Of a stretch of 64,000 nucleotides of DNA, positions 46,802 to 56,600 are shown piece by piece. Each line of letters starts with the position of its first letter. Position 1 is the stretch's first letter. The position numbers were made by a program, and so were the translations under genes. Under the pieces are notes generated by a model that made no database searches, was not told the DNA's origin, and was given only the letters and a program-made list of their open reading frames with translations. The stretch comes from Bacteroidales bacterium UBA5326 (lineage in GTDB: Bacteria; Bacteroidota; Bacteroidia; Bacteroidales; UBA932): contig DHQY01000014.1 in NCBI GenBank assembly GCA_002408205.1, forward strand, positions 53,777-117,776. Direction: 5' to 3'.

Positions 46802-47770
46802 TTATTTAGATTGAATGATTTTTCCGGCTTTGTCTATCAGGTTCAGTACGTCGAGGCTCATCCTGTGCGTGTTGACCGCGGATTCTTCCCTTCTGTCCTC
46901 TATGGTATCAATAAATTCTTTCAGCTCGTAATACATATCGTCTTCCATAACGGGAACAGACAGATCTTCCGTTGTTCCGTCCCTCAGCTCAAGCGAAGGC
47001 CGGCTCATTGTGGACAATTTGGCAATGACAATACGTCCGTTCTCTCCCTGAATTTCCGAAGGCAGAAAAGAATCGGATATTTTGGAGAACATTACCACCG
47101 CTTCCATTGCGGGATAAGTAAGTACCAGGGAGCCCTGCCCGTCCACTCCGGTGGAGAGCAAAGTCCCCGAGGCCTGCAGCCTTTGAGGCAACCCAAACAG
47201 GTATACCAGCGGGGCCAGACCGTATACTCCCAGATCCCTGAGCGATCCGTTTCCCAATCCGGCCCGGAAAGCGTTGCATATTTCACCTTCCTTAAAACGT
47301 TCGTAACGGGAAGAATACTGGCAGAACTGGGCAAAATAGCGCCTCACAGTTCCAATCCGGGTCAACGCATTCCTTACCTGTGTAAAATTGGGCATGAGTG
47401 TAGTTTTCATGGCTTCCATCAAAACCACCCTGTTGGCGCGGGCTGCCCGAACCATAGCTTTACCTTCTGCCAGTGAATGGGCCAGAGGTTTCTCGCACAA
47501 CACGTGCTTTCCATGTTCCATCAGCATAATAGCCTGAGGGGCATGAAACGCGTTGGGCGAGGCAATGTAGACGGCGTCAACATGGGGACAGGCGGCCAAC
47601 GCCTGGAGTGAAGTAAATGTGGTTCCTACGCCGTACCGGGCCGCAAAGTCAGCAGCGCGCTCCGGCGTTCGCGAATAAACGGCCCGGAAAACGAAACGCG
47701 GGTCATGTGAAGCTCCCCTGAGAAAGGAATCCACTATTACACCGGAACCGATGGTAGCAAAACGGATCAT
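46802..47770 (-). CDS. Gfo/Idh/MocA family sugar dehydrogenase
   Basis: A 322-residue NAD(P)-dependent oxidoreductase. The Rossmann start is FATIGSGVIVDSFLRGA, followed by DAVYIASPNAFHAPQAI and the family's catalytic-side motif VLCEKPLAHS. The C-terminal half is the usual alpha-beta substrate domain. The ATG at 47770 is chosen; an upstream TTG at 47809 is a poor start, and a TAAGTTTG -7 element (minus strand, 47797-47804) lies between them. It likely acts on a sugar or derivative released by the GH2 enzyme it is paired with, by context only. Confidence 0.88.
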   Translation of the reverse strand: MIRFATIGSGVIVDSFLRGASHDPRFVFRAVYSRTPERAADFAARYGVGTTFTSLQALAACPHVDAVYIASPNAFHAPQAIMLMEHGKHVLCEKPLAHSLAEGKAMVRAARANRVVLMEAMKTTLMPNFTQVRNALTRIGTVRRYFAQFCQYSSRYERFKEGEICNAFRAGLGNGSLRDLGVYGLAPLVYLFGLPQRLQASGTLLSTGVDGQGSLVLTYPAMEAVVMFSKISDSFLPSEIQGENGRIVIAKLSTMSRPSLELRDGTTEDLSVPVMEDDMYYELKEFIDTIEDRREESAVNTHRMSLDVLNLIDKAGKIIQSK

Positions 47771-47796
47771 GATTGGAACGTTTTTAATTTCAAAAT

Positions 47797-47804
47797 CAAA
47801 CTTA
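47797..47804 (-). promoter_or_regulatory. TAAGTTTG -7 element for the Gfo/Idh/MocA-GH2 genes
   Basis: A full TAnnTTTG match, minus strand, 26 bases before the ATG at 47770. No -33 match found. The divergent sbcD gene has its own near-match TATCTTTA at 47841-47848. Confidence 0.45.
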
Positions 47805-47853
47805 CTCAAAAAACACGAACATTCTCGGACTAAGTTTTACTATCTTTACTTAT

Positions 47854-49110
47854 ATGAAAATTTTGCATACCTCAGATTGGCATTTGGGTAAGCGGCTGGA
47901 CGATTTTTCGCGGATGGAGGAGCAGCGGGCGGTTATGTCGGAAATCTGCGAAATAGCTACACGGGAAGAGGTCCATGCCGTTGTAGTGGCCGGCGATCTG
48001 TTCGACACGTTCAACCCGCCCACAGAAGCCACAGAGCTGCTTTACAGCACACTCAAACGGCTGACTGACAACGGAATAAGACCCGTAATTGCCATTGCTG
48101 GCAACCACGATTCTCCCGAAAGGACCGAGGCGCCCGATCCGCTGGCCCGGGAATGCGGCATTGTTTTCGTTGGCTATCCCAATTCCGTGGTTCCGCCTTT
48201 TGAACTGGAAACGGGATTAAAAGTATTGCACAGCGAGCCCGGATTTTTGGAACTGGCCCTTCCGGGAACCGAAGTTCCGCTAAGGATATTACTTACTCCT
48301 TATGCCAACGAAGCCCGCTTAAAAACCTGCCTTGAAACCTGCTCTGAAACGAACGGGCAAGAAAGCGAAGAGGACCGCGAAGCGAACCTTCGGCGGCTGC
48401 TTGAAAAGAAGTGGCAGGAACTGGCCGGGAGATATTGCAACAGTAATGGAATCAACCTGTTGGTATCGCACCTTTTTATGAACCGAATGGGAGCTGAGTT
48501 GCCGGAGGAACCGGAAGAAGAAAAACCCATCCTGCACGTTGGCGGTGCTTCTGTCGTCTATACGGAGAATGTGCCGGACACGGTGCAATACGTGGCGCTG
48601 GGACATCTTCACCGGATGCAGGCGGTTGATATACAGCCTTGTCCGGTATATTACAGCGGTAGTCCGTTGTCATATAGTTTTGCCGAGGCCAACCAGCAGA
48701 AATATGTAATGCTCGTTGAAGTTGAAGCCGGAGCGGCCGCCTGTGCCCGTGAAATTCCCCTGACAGAGGGTAAAAAATTGTTTCGTAAGCGGGCCGTCGG
48801 TATTGATGATGCCCTTCAATGGCTTTCCGAAAATACAGACGCACTGGTGGAATTGACACTTGCAACGGACACCTACCTGACAGCCACCGACCGACGCAGG
48901 TTGAACGCCGTGCATCCGGGCATTATTTCGGTCATTCCCGAATTGACCGGAACGACCCCTCTGACAGATGCCCGACAAAAGACTATCGATCTGTCAAGAA
49001 GTATGGAAGATCTTTTCAGGGACTATTTTCATCATGAAAAGGGACAGGAACCCAATGAAGAGATCATGCAACTGTTCACGGAAATGCTGGCCGGGGAGGA
49101 TGAATTATGA
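47854..49110 (+). CDS. sbcD: Exonuclease subunit SbcD (Mre11-like)
   Basis: A 418-residue nuclease subunit of SbcCD, which opens hairpins and trims DNA ends. The Mre11-type metal motifs are in order: HTSDWHLGK, AGDLFDT, AGNHDSPER, LVSHLFM and ALGHLHR. The -7-like TATCTTTA ends 5 bases before the ATG, so the mRNA may be nearly leaderless. The stop overlaps the sbcC start by ATGA. Confidence 0.95.
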   Translation: MKILHTSDWHLGKRLDDFSRMEEQRAVMSEICEIATREEVHAVVVAGDLFDTFNPPTEATELLYSTLKRLTDNGIRPVIAIAGNHDSPERTEAPDPLARECGIVFVGYPNSVVPPFELETGLKVLHSEPGFLELALPGTEVPLRILLTPYANEARLKTCLETCSETNGQESEEDREANLRRLLEKKWQELAGRYCNSNGINLLVSHLFMNRMGAELPEEPEEEKPILHVGGASVVYTENVPDTVQYVALGHLHRMQAVDIQPCPVYYSGSPLSYSFAEANQQKYVMLVEVEAGAAACAREIPLTEGKKLFRKRAVGIDDALQWLSENTDALVELTLATDTYLTATDRRRLNAVHPGIISVIPELTGTTPLTDARQKTIDLSRSMEDLFRDYFHHEKGQEPNEEIMQLFTEMLAGEDEL

Positions 49111-52100
49111 TACCCGTTCGATTGACCATCCAGGGGCTGTATTCCTATCAGGAACGTCAGACCATTGATTTTACCCGGCTGACCGCTGCCCGTCTGTTTG
49201 GCATTTTCGGACCGGTAGGCAGCGGCAAATCCTCCATACTGGAAGCCATAACGTTTGCTCTGTACGGCCGGACCGACCGGCTAAACCTTTCCGGCGATAA
49301 CCGGAACTACAATATGATGAACCTGAAGTCGAACGAGCTGCTCATAGATTTCGTCTTTGAGACCGGCCCGGAACAGACCGCTTACAGGGCCGTAGTACGC
49401 GGAAAGCGTAACACCCGCCGGTACGAAGACGTAAAAACGCTTGACAGGACAGCATACATGAGCCGGGAAGGGCAATGGGTCCCCATGGATCCGGCGGCCC
49501 TCGAACAGGCAATAGGGTTGAGCTACGACAATTTCAAACGGACCGTCATCATTCCCCAGGGGCAGTTCCAGGAATTTCTCCAGTTGGGAGACAAAGACCG
49601 TACTCAAATGATGAAGGACCTGTTCAACCTGGGAAAATATGAATTTTTCTATAAGATCTCGTCGCTCGAAGGCAAAAACACGGCTGAACTTCAACGAGTC
49701 GAAGGCCGTTTGCTGCAACTTGGAACAGTAGAACCGGGACAAAAAAACGTGTATGAGAACCTGCTGCTGCAGGCAAAACAGGCAGTAGCAGAACTGTCTG
49801 AACAATTAACGTCTTTGCGGAAGGCCGAGGAACAACTCCGGCAGATTAGCGACCTGTCCCACAAATTAACTGAAGCCGGGAAGACGCTGGCTGCACTCAG
49901 GGAACAGGAACCGGCCTACAGCGTCCGGGCGGAAAGGCTGGCAAAGTACGAAACCTGTGTAAATCAATTCAAACCGTTGATCGATTCCATTAAAAATCTG
50001 GAACAAAAGCAGTCTGTACGCGCCGCAGTCATCCGGCAGGATGAACAGGCGCTGGAACAGGAAACAAAAGCCGTTGCCGGCTTGTCCCAATGGATACAGG
50101 AACATAAAGCCGGGTATGAAAACCGCACAGAGCAGAGAAAAAAAGCAGAAGAACTGGGCCGTTTAGTCGGGATAAGAAAGCTGGAACATACCATAACGGA
50201 GGAAACTGAACGATTAAACAAAGGCACAGCCGTCCTGGAAGGGACAGAAAAGGAGTCAAAAGACCTGCAGAACAACCTCGGACAACTGGAAGCAGACATT
50301 AAAGCGTTACGCGCCCAACAACCCAATCTGGAACGCTTATCTGAGATCAGGGCATGGCACGTACAGCATCGGAGTATAGAAACGCAGATTACTGCCGCCC
50401 GTGCGGATATCGCCCAATGGGATGCAGAAGCGGGACAACTTACAGGACAAATACAGGAACTCCTGAAATCTCCGGTCTTCAGGGCGTTTCCCGTGCCCGC
50501 CGCTCCGTTTTCAAACTCAGATTTTTCAAGTGCCATGGCCTTTCTGGATAAAAGAACGGAAACGATCCGTCAGGAACAGGAAAGGCTTCGGGACGATAGG
50601 GAAAACCTTCTCGTTAAGACCGGGCTGGCACAACATGCCGTCACGCTGGAGGAAGGCTCACCCTGTCCGTTGTGCGGGGCTCTGCACCATCCGGCCCCCT
50701 TCAAAAGCAGTGACCTGAAAGACGCGCAGGAACAGATTGACAAGAAACACCAGTCTTTTGAAGAAGAACTCAAACAGATCCGGCTCTCGGAGAACCGCCT
50801 GAATGAATATACAATAAAGGCTGAACAGTGGGAACAGCGCAAGAACATTCTGCTCCGGCAACTTGACAGGCACCTGCAAACAAGAACGGACCACCTGTCC
50901 CGTTTTATCTGGGAATCATACCGCCGGGAAGAGGAGCTGAACGGAGCATTCGAAGAAGTAAAACGCCTGCAGCGGATTATCTCGGAAAAAGAAACCGCCC
51001 GGGAAACAGCAAACGCCTCGCTGGCCAAAACGGAAAAGGACAAAAACCGTTACCAGCAGGAACTCCACCGAATTCACACAGAAAAAACCAAACACGAAAC
51101 CGAAAGGGAGACTCTCCTGGCACAGTTGCAGTATGTCCGGCCCGGAGATTATGAACAAACAGACCCTTTGACTATTGAAAATGAAAAAATCAGGCTTCTG
51201 GAGGAAACAGCGGAGCTGGAAAAAGTCTTTACAGAAAATTCGGAACAGCTCACTGCACGTACACAAAAGCAAAGCGTCCTGAACGGAAGCCTGGAAGCCA
51301 GACGCAAAGAACAGGCGCAGGAGGCAATTGAATGGGACCGGGAAAAGAAAAAATTGTCCGGGAAGATCCCTGAATGGTCATTCCGGACGCAAGAAGAAAT
51401 AGAAGACATCCTAAAGGAGCCGGTCGATACGGTGGCCGAACGGGCCCTTCAGGCCCAATACCAGGAAGCCTTATTTGGGAGCCGGCAGCAGGTGGAGCAA
51501 TTAACAAAAGAGCTGGGTACCCGGGAGTACAATCCGGAAGCACACCGGATATTACAAACTAAGATCCGTGATCTTGGCGAACTGGTTGCCCAAAAAAACC
51601 GGGAAATCGGGACCGTTCAAAAAAATCTGGATGAACTGGTGCAAAAGCTCAAAGACCTTGATAACTTTGAAAAAGAACGGGAAAGGCTCGGCCTGCGTGC
51701 CGAAAATATCAAAACCCTTAAATCGTTGTTTAAGGCAAGCGGCTTTGTAAACTATATCTCGACCGTCTACCTGCAGAATCTTTGTCGGGCGGCCAACGAA
51801 CGTTTTTCACGGTTGACACGACAGAAACTCAGACTGGAACTTACCGCCGGCAACAATTTTGAGGTAAGGGATTATATGAACGGCGGCAAAACCCGGAGCG
51901 TGAAAACCCTCTCGGGCGGGCAGACTTTCCAGGCGGCGCTCTCTCTGGCCCTGGCACTGGCCGACAATATCCAGCAAATTACGGCGTCCAACCAGAATTT
52001 CTTTTTTCTGGACGAGGGATTCGGTTCGCTCGACAAAGAATCACTGGCTGTTGTATTTGATACGCTCAAATCGCTGCGCAGAGAAACCCGGATGGTAGGT

Positions 52101-52205
52101 ATCATTTCACACGTCGAGGAAATGCAGCAGGAAATTGAGGTCCACCTGCGCATTGAGCATCACGAAGAACGCGGCAGTGTGATCCGGGCAAGCTGGACTA
52201 CCTAG
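49107..52205 (+). CDS. sbcC: Exonuclease subunit SbcC (Rad50-like SMC ATPase)
   Basis: A 1032-residue SMC-type ATPase, partner of SbcD. Walker A is FGPVGSGKSS near residue 35. Long coiled coils (about 190-500 and 545-860) flank a zinc hook CPLCG at about residue 521. The C-terminal ATPase half has the ABC signature TLSGGQTFQAALSLALA and Walker B FFFLDEGFGSLD. The end overlaps the convergent gltD by 8 bases. Confidence 0.96.
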   Translation: MIPVRLTIQGLYSYQERQTIDFTRLTAARLFGIFGPVGSGKSSILEAITFALYGRTDRLNLSGDNRNYNMMNLKSNELLIDFVFETGPEQTAYRAVVRGKRNTRRYEDVKTLDRTAYMSREGQWVPMDPAALEQAIGLSYDNFKRTVIIPQGQFQEFLQLGDKDRTQMMKDLFNLGKYEFFYKISSLEGKNTAELQRVEGRLLQLGTVEPGQKNVYENLLLQAKQAVAELSEQLTSLRKAEEQLRQISDLSHKLTEAGKTLAALREQEPAYSVRAERLAKYETCVNQFKPLIDSIKNLEQKQSVRAAVIRQDEQALEQETKAVAGLSQWIQEHKAGYENRTEQRKKAEELGRLVGIRKLEHTITEETERLNKGTAVLEGTEKESKDLQNNLGQLEADIKALRAQQPNLERLSEIRAWHVQHRSIETQITAARADIAQWDAEAGQLTGQIQELLKSPVFRAFPVPAAPFSNSDFSSAMAFLDKRTETIRQEQERLRDDRENLLVKTGLAQHAVTLEEGSPCPLCGALHHPAPFKSSDLKDAQEQIDKKHQSFEEELKQIRLSENRLNEYTIKAEQWEQRKNILLRQLDRHLQTRTDHLSRFIWESYRREEELNGAFEEVKRLQRIISEKETARETANASLAKTEKDKNRYQQELHRIHTEKTKHETERETLLAQLQYVRPGDYEQTDPLTIENEKIRLLEETAELEKVFTENSEQLTARTQKQSVLNGSLEARRKEQAQEAIEWDREKKKLSGKIPEWSFRTQEEIEDILKEPVDTVAERALQAQYQEALFGSRQQVEQLTKELGTREYNPEAHRILQTKIRDLGELVAQKNREIGTVQKNLDELVQKLKDLDNFEKERERLGLRAENIKTLKSLFKASGFVNYISTVYLQNLCRAANERFSRLTRQKLRLELTAGNNFEVRDYMNGGKTRSVKTLSGGQTFQAALSLALALADNIQQITASNQNFFFLDEGFGSLDKESLAVVFDTLKSLRRETRMVGIISHVEEMQQEIEVHLRIEHHEERGSVIRASWTT

Positions 52206-53586
52206 TTTTTAAATACGTATCTATATCTTCCGCAGCAGAAATTCCCCCGGCAATGGCCCTGAGTACAAGACCAGGCCCCGTACGGGCATCGCCGCATACA
52301 AAGAGTTTTTTGCTTTCCCGGCCGGTATCCAGTCCCAGTTTTTTTACCAGCGCATCCAATGCCTCGGGCAAGAAACCCATACACAAAAGCACCATGTCTG
52401 CTTTCAGCACCTGTGACTTCTTCCCGTTCTCGCTCATTACCTGCCGTCCGGAAGCGCTGCGACTCCAGGTGACACCTATAACTTTAGCAGCTGTAACACG
52501 ACCATCTTTGCCCAGAAAGCCCTTTGTGGCGAGCGACCATCGCCTGTCGCAACCTTCAAGATGGGAACTTGAAGTCCTCAGCACGTTGGGCCAGTAAGGC
52601 CAGGGATTGTCGGCCATTCGTTCCGAAGGAGGTTCCGGCATAATCTCTATCTGCGTTACACTGAGTGCTTTCTGGCGTATGGCAGTGCCCACACAATCCG
52701 CTCCGGTGTCCCCTCCCCCAATAATCAGCACCTGCTTGCCATCTGCTGTCAGACGTTGTTCTTCCGGAACTTTAATTCCGCGAATCATTTTGTTTTGCTG
52801 CATCAGAAAATCAAGCGCAAAATGAATCCCCGACAAATTTCTGCCCGGAACGGCCAGATCACGGGGGATCATGGCTCCGGTGGCCAGACAGACGGCATCG
52901 TAATAATTATATATCTCGGCACCTTCAATATCTTTTCCCACCGCGTTATTTACCCTGAAACAGATTCCCCCGGCTTCCATTATTTCCAGCCGACGGTCTA
53001 TAACGCTTTTCTGCAGTTTGAAATCCGGAATTCCATAACGCAATAAACCCCCTGCCGCATCGCGGGCTTCATAAACAGTCACTTTATGTCCAAGCCTGTT
53101 CAGGCGGTCTGCAACAGCCAGTCCGGCCGGACCCGACCCGATAACGGCGACCCGTTTGCCCGTCCTGACAAACGGGCTGCCCGGCTTCACATACCCTTTT
53201 TCAAAAGCCTGTTCAATGACGGCACATTCATTTTCCCTGACCGTCACCGGTTCGTTGTGGATGTTGAGCACACAGGATTTTTCGCATAATGCCGGACAGA
53301 CACGACCGGTAAACTCCGGAAAAGGATTCGTGGCGGTTAACAATTCATAGGCCTCTCTGTAATTCCCTTTGTATAAAGCATCCTGCCATTCCGGGTTCCT
53401 GTTGCCCAATACACAGGCCCAGTGACAGAAAGGGACACCGCAATCCATACAACGCGCTGCCTGTGCCCTCCTGTCTTCATCGTTTAGCCGCTGCTCCACT
53501 TCACCAAAATCTCCGGTACGCTCCTGCACCGGCCGATATCCTCCCGGCTTCCGGGGGATTTCAATAAAACCCGTTGGTTTTCCCAT
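52198..53586 (-). CDS. gltD: Glutamate synthase small subunit
   Basis: A 462-residue NADPH-glutamate synthase beta chain that passes electrons from NADPH through FAD and Fe-S clusters to GltB. The N-terminal cysteine region (CMDCGVPFCHWAC, then VCPALCEKSC) binds two 4Fe-4S clusters. AVIGSGPAGLAVADRLNRLG is the FAD dinucleotide fold and IIGGGDTGADCVGTA the NADPH fold. It follows gltB by 17 bases. Confidence 0.95.
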   Translation of the reverse strand: MGKPTGFIEIPRKPGGYRPVQERTGDFGEVEQRLNDEDRRAQAARCMDCGVPFCHWACVLGNRNPEWQDALYKGNYREAYELLTATNPFPEFTGRVCPALCEKSCVLNIHNEPVTVRENECAVIEQAFEKGYVKPGSPFVRTGKRVAVIGSGPAGLAVADRLNRLGHKVTVYEARDAAGGLLRYGIPDFKLQKSVIDRRLEIMEAGGICFRVNNAVGKDIEGAEIYNYYDAVCLATGAMIPRDLAVPGRNLSGIHFALDFLMQQNKMIRGIKVPEEQRLTADGKQVLIIGGGDTGADCVGTAIRQKALSVTQIEIMPEPPSERMADNPWPYWPNVLRTSSSHLEGCDRRWSLATKGFLGKDGRVTAAKVIGVTWSRSASGRQVMSENGKKSQVLKADMVLLCMGFLPEALDALVKKLGLDTGRESKKLFVCGDARTGPGLVLRAIAGGISAAEDIDTYLKTR

Positions 53587-53603
53587 ATTGACATTTATTT
53601 TTA

Positions 53604-56600
53604 TTATTCATGACGACGTTCTTCTTCTGTGATCCGGAGTATGGACTCCAACCGGCGAAGCTTCTCCTCTTCAAGTATTTTCTTATATTCAAAAGGTATT
53701 ACCTTTACAAACCGTGGCAGAAACTCCTCCCAGTTTGTCAGAACCTTTGTGGCCATGCCGCTGCGTGTATAAAGCAAATGTCCGTTGATCATCTCCTGCA
53801 ACTCAGCCACATCGGCCCTGTCTTCAACGGGAGAAAGTTCTACCATACCTTTATTGCAGTAATAATCGAAGTTTCCCTCCAGATCAAGTACATAAGCAAC
53901 GCCTCCGCTCATACCGGCTGCAAAATTTCTTCCCGTTTTTCCCAGAACCACAACCCGACCCCCGGTCATATACTCACAACAATGATCACCGGTACCTTCA
54001 ATTACTGCCAGCGCCCCCGAGTTCCTTACAGCAAAACGTTCTCCGGCAACGCCCCGGATGAAGGCCATTCCCGAAGTCGCACCGTACAAACCGGTATTGC
54101 CGGTAATGATATTCTCCTCGGGCCGGAAAGTCGTTCCGGCAGGAGGAACCAATATGATTTTGCCTCCCGAGAGTCCTTTCCCCAGATAATCATTGGAGCA
54201 TCCCTCAAGACGTAAGGTAATGCCCCTGGCCAGGAAAGCTCCGAAACTCTGGCCTGCAGCACCATGAAAAATGCAATTTATAGTGTCTTCGGGCAGGCCG
54301 TCCTGACCGTACCGTTCCGATATTTCCGAAGAAAGCATAGTACCCACCGCCCTGTTCGTATTCGTTACATCTTTTTCAATCCAGATCTTTTGCCCGCTTT
54401 TGATGGCAGCATTGGCTTCTTTTATCAACTGCCTGTCCAGATGATCGTCCATTTTTTTTGTATTCCCGTATTGGTTCTTTACGGGGAAAAGGTCCGCTTC
54501 TCCGGGTCTGTAAAGGATTTTTGAAAAATCTAACGTTTTGGATTTCCAGTTCCGGATCTCCGGAGAAGGCCCGAGCAGACCCGGGTGGCCCACAATATCC
54601 TCCAGTTTTGTATATCCCATGGAAGCCAGTATTTCACGTACCTCAGAGGCTATGAACCGGAAAAAATTTATGACGTATTCGGAACGCCCTGTAAACCGCC
54701 TGCGCATGGCTTCGTTCTGGGTAGCAATGCCCATGGGACAGGTATTAAGATGGCATTTGCGCATCATTACACAGCCGAGTACAATCAGTACAGAGGTACT
54801 GAATCCGAATTCCTCGGCCCCCAGACAGGTCATCTTGACCACATCAAGACCGGTTTTCAGCTGTCCGTCGCATTGAAGGACTACACGCCTTCGCAGGTCA
54901 TTCATGACCAGTGTTTGCTGCGCTTCGGCAATCCCCAGCTCCACGGGAACTCCCGCATGTTTTATGGAACTGGCGGGAGAGGCTCCGGTACCGCCTTCAT
55001 AGCCCGATATGGTAATTATATCGGCATACGTCTTGGCAACGCCGGCAGCAATGGTTCCCACTCCGTTTTCGGAAACAAGCTTTACAGAAACTCTGGCACG
55101 CTGATTGGCGCTTTTCAGATCATATATCAGCTGTGAAAGATCCTCAATCGAGTATATATCGTGATGGGGAGGCGGCGAAATAAGCGTTATGCCGGGAGTT
55201 GAATTCCTTGTCCTGGCAATTATCCGGTCCACTTTATGTCCCGGCAGCTGTCCTCCTTCGCCCGGTTTGGCTCCCTGCGCAATTTTAATCTGAATCTCCC
55301 CGGCGTTCACCAGGTAATGACTGGTAACGCCAAAACGGCCCGAAGCCACCTGTTTGATCTTGCTGTTCAGGGACGTGCCGTAGCGGGCGGGGTCTTCCCC
55401 GCCTTCACCTGTATTGCTTCTTCCGCCTATTGTATTCATGGCTAAGGCAATTGCCTCATGTGCCTCTTTACTTATTGACCCGTAAGACATGGCGCCGGTA
55501 ACAAAACGCTTCATAATGCTTTCAACGGGTTCCACTTCATTTATATCCACAGGCTTACGGTCACTTTTCAGATTAAGGGACCCCCTGAGAAACAATCCCT
55601 TATTATCCGCCTCTACCCGGGAACTGTATTCGCGGAATTTATTATAATCATTTGTATGAGTAGCCCATTGCAACAAAGCAATACTGTCCGGATTCCAGGC
55701 ATGACGTTCTCCGTCGCGTCTGTATTGGTATGTTCCCGCAAATCCGGCCGGAGAATCGGGTTTCTCATTTCCGAAAGCGTTTTTATGGAACATAAGAATC
55801 TCCTGGGTCAATTCGGCAAAACCGATACCGCCAATACGGGAAACAGTTCCCTTGAAACATTTGTCTATAAGCTCCGGCCCAATGCCCAATGCTTCGAATA
55901 CCTGCGCCCCGTGGTAAGAGCGCAAGGTCGATATGCCCATCTTGGAAATTACTTTCAGAAGCCCTTTTTCAACCGATTTAATGTAATTTTTTTTAGCCTC
56001 GGCATAAGTAATCCCTAATGTGCCTTTGTTCACCAATTCATCAAGAACGGCAAAGGCCATGTAAGGCGAGACCACACTGGCTCCGTAGCCGAACAACAAC
56101 GCAAAATGCATGACCTCACGCGCCTCGGCGGTTTCCACAATAATTCCCACCTGCATTCTTTTCTTTTTTTCAATAAGGTGATGGTGAACAGCCGATGTCA
56201 CCAGCAAAGAAGGTAACGGGGCCATATCTTTGGTAATGCAGCGGTCAGTAAGGATTATGAAATTTTTTCCCTCATCCACCGCTTTCTCTGCTTTTTCAAG
56301 TATGGAGTCCAAAGCCTGCCTCAGGCCCGTTTCACCTTCGTGGGCCGGGAAGACCATCTGTATGGTCTCATGGATAAAATAATCATCTTTAAGATCTTTG
56401 ATTTTACCCAGATCGGTATTGGTCACAATAGGATGACGGAACTTAATAAGCCGGCAGAGATCGGCGCTTTCTTCCAGCAAATTCTTCTTGAGTGCACCAA
56501 TGTAATTGGTCATAGACATCACAAGCTCTTCCCTGATTGGATCTATGGGAGGATTCGTGACCTGGGCAAAAAGCTGTTTGAAATAGTTGAACAATCGTTG

